From positions 1 through 7,386 of the forward strand of contig DBNV01000062.1 in the NCBI GenBank assembly GCA_002299865.1: 7,386 nt of DNA, written 5' to 3'. The translations under genes were made by a program, and so were the position numbers. This DNA comes from Desulfonatronaceae bacterium UBA663 (GTDB lineage: Bacteria > Desulfobacterota > Desulfovibrionia > Desulfovibrionales > Desulfonatronaceae). The notes beneath the pieces are model-generated. The model saw only the letters and a program-made list of their open reading frames with translations. It had not been told where the DNA came from and searched no databases. Shown piece after piece: positions 6,262-7,386 of the stretch; position 1 is the first letter of the stretch; each line of letters begins with the position of its first letter.

Positions 6262-6292
6262 GAGTAGGGGCGGGGCAACCCCGCCCCTACTC
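6262..6292 (-). terminator. Long perfect inverted repeat (GTAGGGGCG-type), terminator of the sulfur-carrier operon
   Basis: GAGTAGGGGCGGGG (6262-6275) and CCCCGCCCCTACTC (6279-6292) are perfect complements separated only by CAA, a 14-bp GC-rich stem. On the minus strand TTTTT follows (6255-6259) two bases after the stem, as in a Rho-independent terminator for the genes to the right. The TAG stop of the thiolase gene (6287-6289) lies within the first-transcribed arm. The sequence also resembles dispersed repeats with GTAGGGGCG...CGCCCCTAC ends, so it may be an inserted repeat doubling as terminator. Confidence 0.7.
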
Positions 6293-7186
6293 GACCATCA
6301 TGGCCTTGATCCGGCAGACGCCGCACAGGTCCGTGGATGTGGGATACCCGCAACCGGGGCACGGCTGAAGACTTTCCTCCTGTTGCTTAGCCCAGGCGGC
6401 GAATACGGGGCGTCCCTGACGCAGGAAATTCTCGTAAAACTGGATTTTTGCTCCGGGCATGCGCGCCTCAAGGTCGGACCAGAGTCCCTTGTATATCGGA
6501 AAGCTGGCCTTGGAGCTGTAGGGGCAAGCTGTAGTGACGTGTTCGATGCCCTTGAGAAAACAATAATTGGCGATCTCGAATTCCGTGAGCCGATACAGCG
6601 GCTTGACCTTGCGGGCGAATCCTGCTGCGGCGGGCAGCGCCGGGCCCTGATTGCTCAGATAGGACGTATCCCAGCGGATGGTGTTGGCGAACAGGCGGCT
6701 GACCTCATCGTCCAGATTGTGCCCCGTGGCCAGCACGGGAAAGCTGTGATCCAAGGCGAACTTGTTGAAATAGTAGCGTTTGAGTTTACCGCAAACCGAG
6801 CAAATCGGGCGCTTGACCCTGGTCTTGACCAGGGGAATGGCCAAACCGTATTCGCGCAGTGCAATGACCGAAAGCGGGACACCCAGGCTGGCGCAAAATT
6901 TTTCACAGATTATTCTGGCACCCTCGGAGGAATTTGGGATGGACAGATCCACGTGCAGGCAGTGCACCTGATAGCCAAGCTCGTGCAGTTGCAGCGTCAG
7001 GGCCAGGGAGTCTTTGCCCCCGCTGACCGCCACCAGAATCCGCTCTCCAGGCTCAGCCATGTGCTGCCTGTGCATGGAGCGCTCTACCTGGGAGCTAAAA
7101 AACAGCGGGTAGCATTCCGGACAAAAAGCCGTGTTGTGGCTGGGCAGGGCCACAGCGGCCAGGGCCTTGCATCTTCGGCACTTCAT
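6287..7186 (-). CDS. TtuA-family tRNA 2-thiouridine synthetase (Fe-S/zinc PP-loop thiolase)
   Basis: This 299-residue protein belongs to the TtcA/TtuA/Ncs6 superfamily, which adenylates a tRNA pyrimidine and replaces its 2-oxygen with sulfur. The N-terminal zinc finger is C3-x2-C6 and C22-x2-C25. The ATP PP-loop SGGKDS is at 55-60. C129-x2-C132 and C221 match the three cysteines that hold the [4Fe-4S] cluster in Thermus TtuA, and GHNLDDE lies at 155-161. A C-terminal zinc finger uses C276-x2-C279 and C288-x2-C291. The two outer zinc fingers separate TtuA from plain TtcA (2-thiocytidine) enzymes. The start ATG is two bases past the stop of the upstream ubiquitin-like carrier gene, and AGGGG there can act as ribosome site, implying coupled translation. 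The stop lies inside an inverted repeat, so the last residues (MMVE) may come from repeat DNA. The target tRNA position is not deducible; U54 is the Thermus precedent. Confidence 0.92.
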   Translation of the reverse strand: MKCRRCKALAAVALPSHNTAFCPECYPLFFSSQVERSMHRQHMAEPGERILVAVSGGKDSLALTLQLHELGYQVHCLHVDLSIPNSSEGARIICEKFCASLGVPLSVIALREYGLAIPLVKTRVKRPICSVCGKLKRYYFNKFALDHSFPVLATGHNLDDEVSRLFANTIRWDTSYLSNQGPALPAAAGFARKVKPLYRLTEFEIANYCFLKGIEHVTTACPYSSKASFPIYKGLWSDLEARMPGAKIQFYENFLRQGRPVFAAWAKQQEESLQPCPGCGYPTSTDLCGVCRIKAMMVE

Positions 7187-7188
7187 GA

Positions 7189-7386
7189 TCAGCCCCTGGA
7201 AGTGACGCGGCGGACAATGATTGTATCTCCGGGTTCCAGGCGGCGATCCGGAGTGAGAAGTGCTCCGTTCCTGATGATCAGGACGGAGCTTTGACCCAGG
7301 CTTAATTTACGTAGCAGTTGGAGCACGGTGTTCACCTTTGTGAACTCGATCTCCCGATCTTCAGGTTCCAAGCGGACAGTAATCAT
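7189..7386 (-). CDS. Ubiquitin-like sulfur carrier protein (ThiS/MoaD/TtuB type), single C-terminal Gly
   Basis: This 65-residue protein has a beta-grasp profile: a short N-terminal strand (MITVRLEP), TVLQLLRKLSL as the helix (about 20-30), SSVLIIRNGALL (33-44), and LEPGDTIIVRRVTSRG at the end (50-65). The NG-x-LL...L-x-PGD-x-I-x-V pattern is typical of ThiS, MoaD and TtuB. Such carriers are activated by an E1-like adenylyltransferase and carry sulfur as a C-terminal thiocarboxylate. The gene immediately precedes a TtuA-family thiolase, so a TtuB-like donor role is the best inference. The tail is ...SRG, one terminal glycine, whereas the family normally ends in Gly-Gly. The ATG is the last codon in the window, so its ribosome site and promoter are out of view and a longer start cannot be excluded. 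Confidence 0.87.
   Translation of the reverse strand: MITVRLEPEDREIEFTKVNTVLQLLRKLSLGQSSVLIIRNGALLTPDRRLEPGDTIIVRRVTSRG

Noticed and set aside
6030..6362. 110-codon minus-strand open frame across the gmd remnant and repeat
   Set aside because: It crosses the inverted repeat and the thiolase 3' end in another frame, and shows no domain or ribosome site.
6248..7294. 348-codon plus-strand open frame
   Set aside because: It mirrors the TtuA-family gene and the end of the sulfur-carrier gene; the minus-strand proteins carry all expected motifs, so this is a GC-driven shadow.

Overview
The window looks like core-genome DNA from a Desulfovibrionales-type sulfate-reducing deltaproteobacterium (Desulfobacterota). 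The best evidence is the adenylate kinase. It is 223 residues long and carries the C-x5-H-x15-C-x2-C metal site known from Desulfovibrio gigas, at the same residue numbers. A futalosine-pathway menaquinone gene (mqnA) and an M16C presequence-protease-like peptidase fit the same group. No CRISPR array, integrase or transposase was found, and most of the window is ordinary housekeeping DNA.

Layout: (1) 1-2421, minus strand: a large zinc metallopeptidase of the M16C family, cut by the left edge. (2) 2422-2507: a short divergent promoter region. (3) 2508-3179, plus strand: adk, followed by a Rho-independent terminator. (4) 3267-4136, plus strand: mqnA. (5) 4137-4249: a regulatory-looking gap with a promoter candidate, repeated TTCAG boxes and a 14-bp perfect palindrome. 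(6) 4250-4699, plus strand: a small unrecognised protein with one membrane segment and a coiled coil, followed by a strong terminator. (7) 4793-4868, plus strand: tRNA-Thr(CGT). (8) 4910-5977, minus strand: an M24B Xaa-Pro-type peptidase. (9) 5978-6286: a gap without an intact gene, holding the decayed remnant of a GDP-mannose 4,6-dehydratase gene (gmd) with a large internal deletion, then repeat-like DNA and a long perfect inverted repeat. (10) 6287-7186 and 7189-7386, minus strand: a two-gene operon of a ubiquitin-like sulfur carrier (ThiS/MoaD/TtuB type) and a TtuA-family tRNA thiolase.

The genes mostly work independently: nucleotide balance (adk), menaquinone synthesis (mqnA), peptide turnover (M16C and M24B) and tRNA (tRNA-Thr). 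The exception is the right-hand pair. The small carrier would hand sulfur as a C-terminal thiocarboxylate to the Fe-S/zinc thiolase, which would 2-thiolate a tRNA uridine. The carrier ends in a single glycine (...SRG) rather than the usual Gly-Gly. I saw no convincing undescribed defence or mobile system. The items most worth a second look are the sulfur-carrier tail, the gmd remnant with its neighbouring repeat, and the promoter/palindrome region before the small membrane protein.
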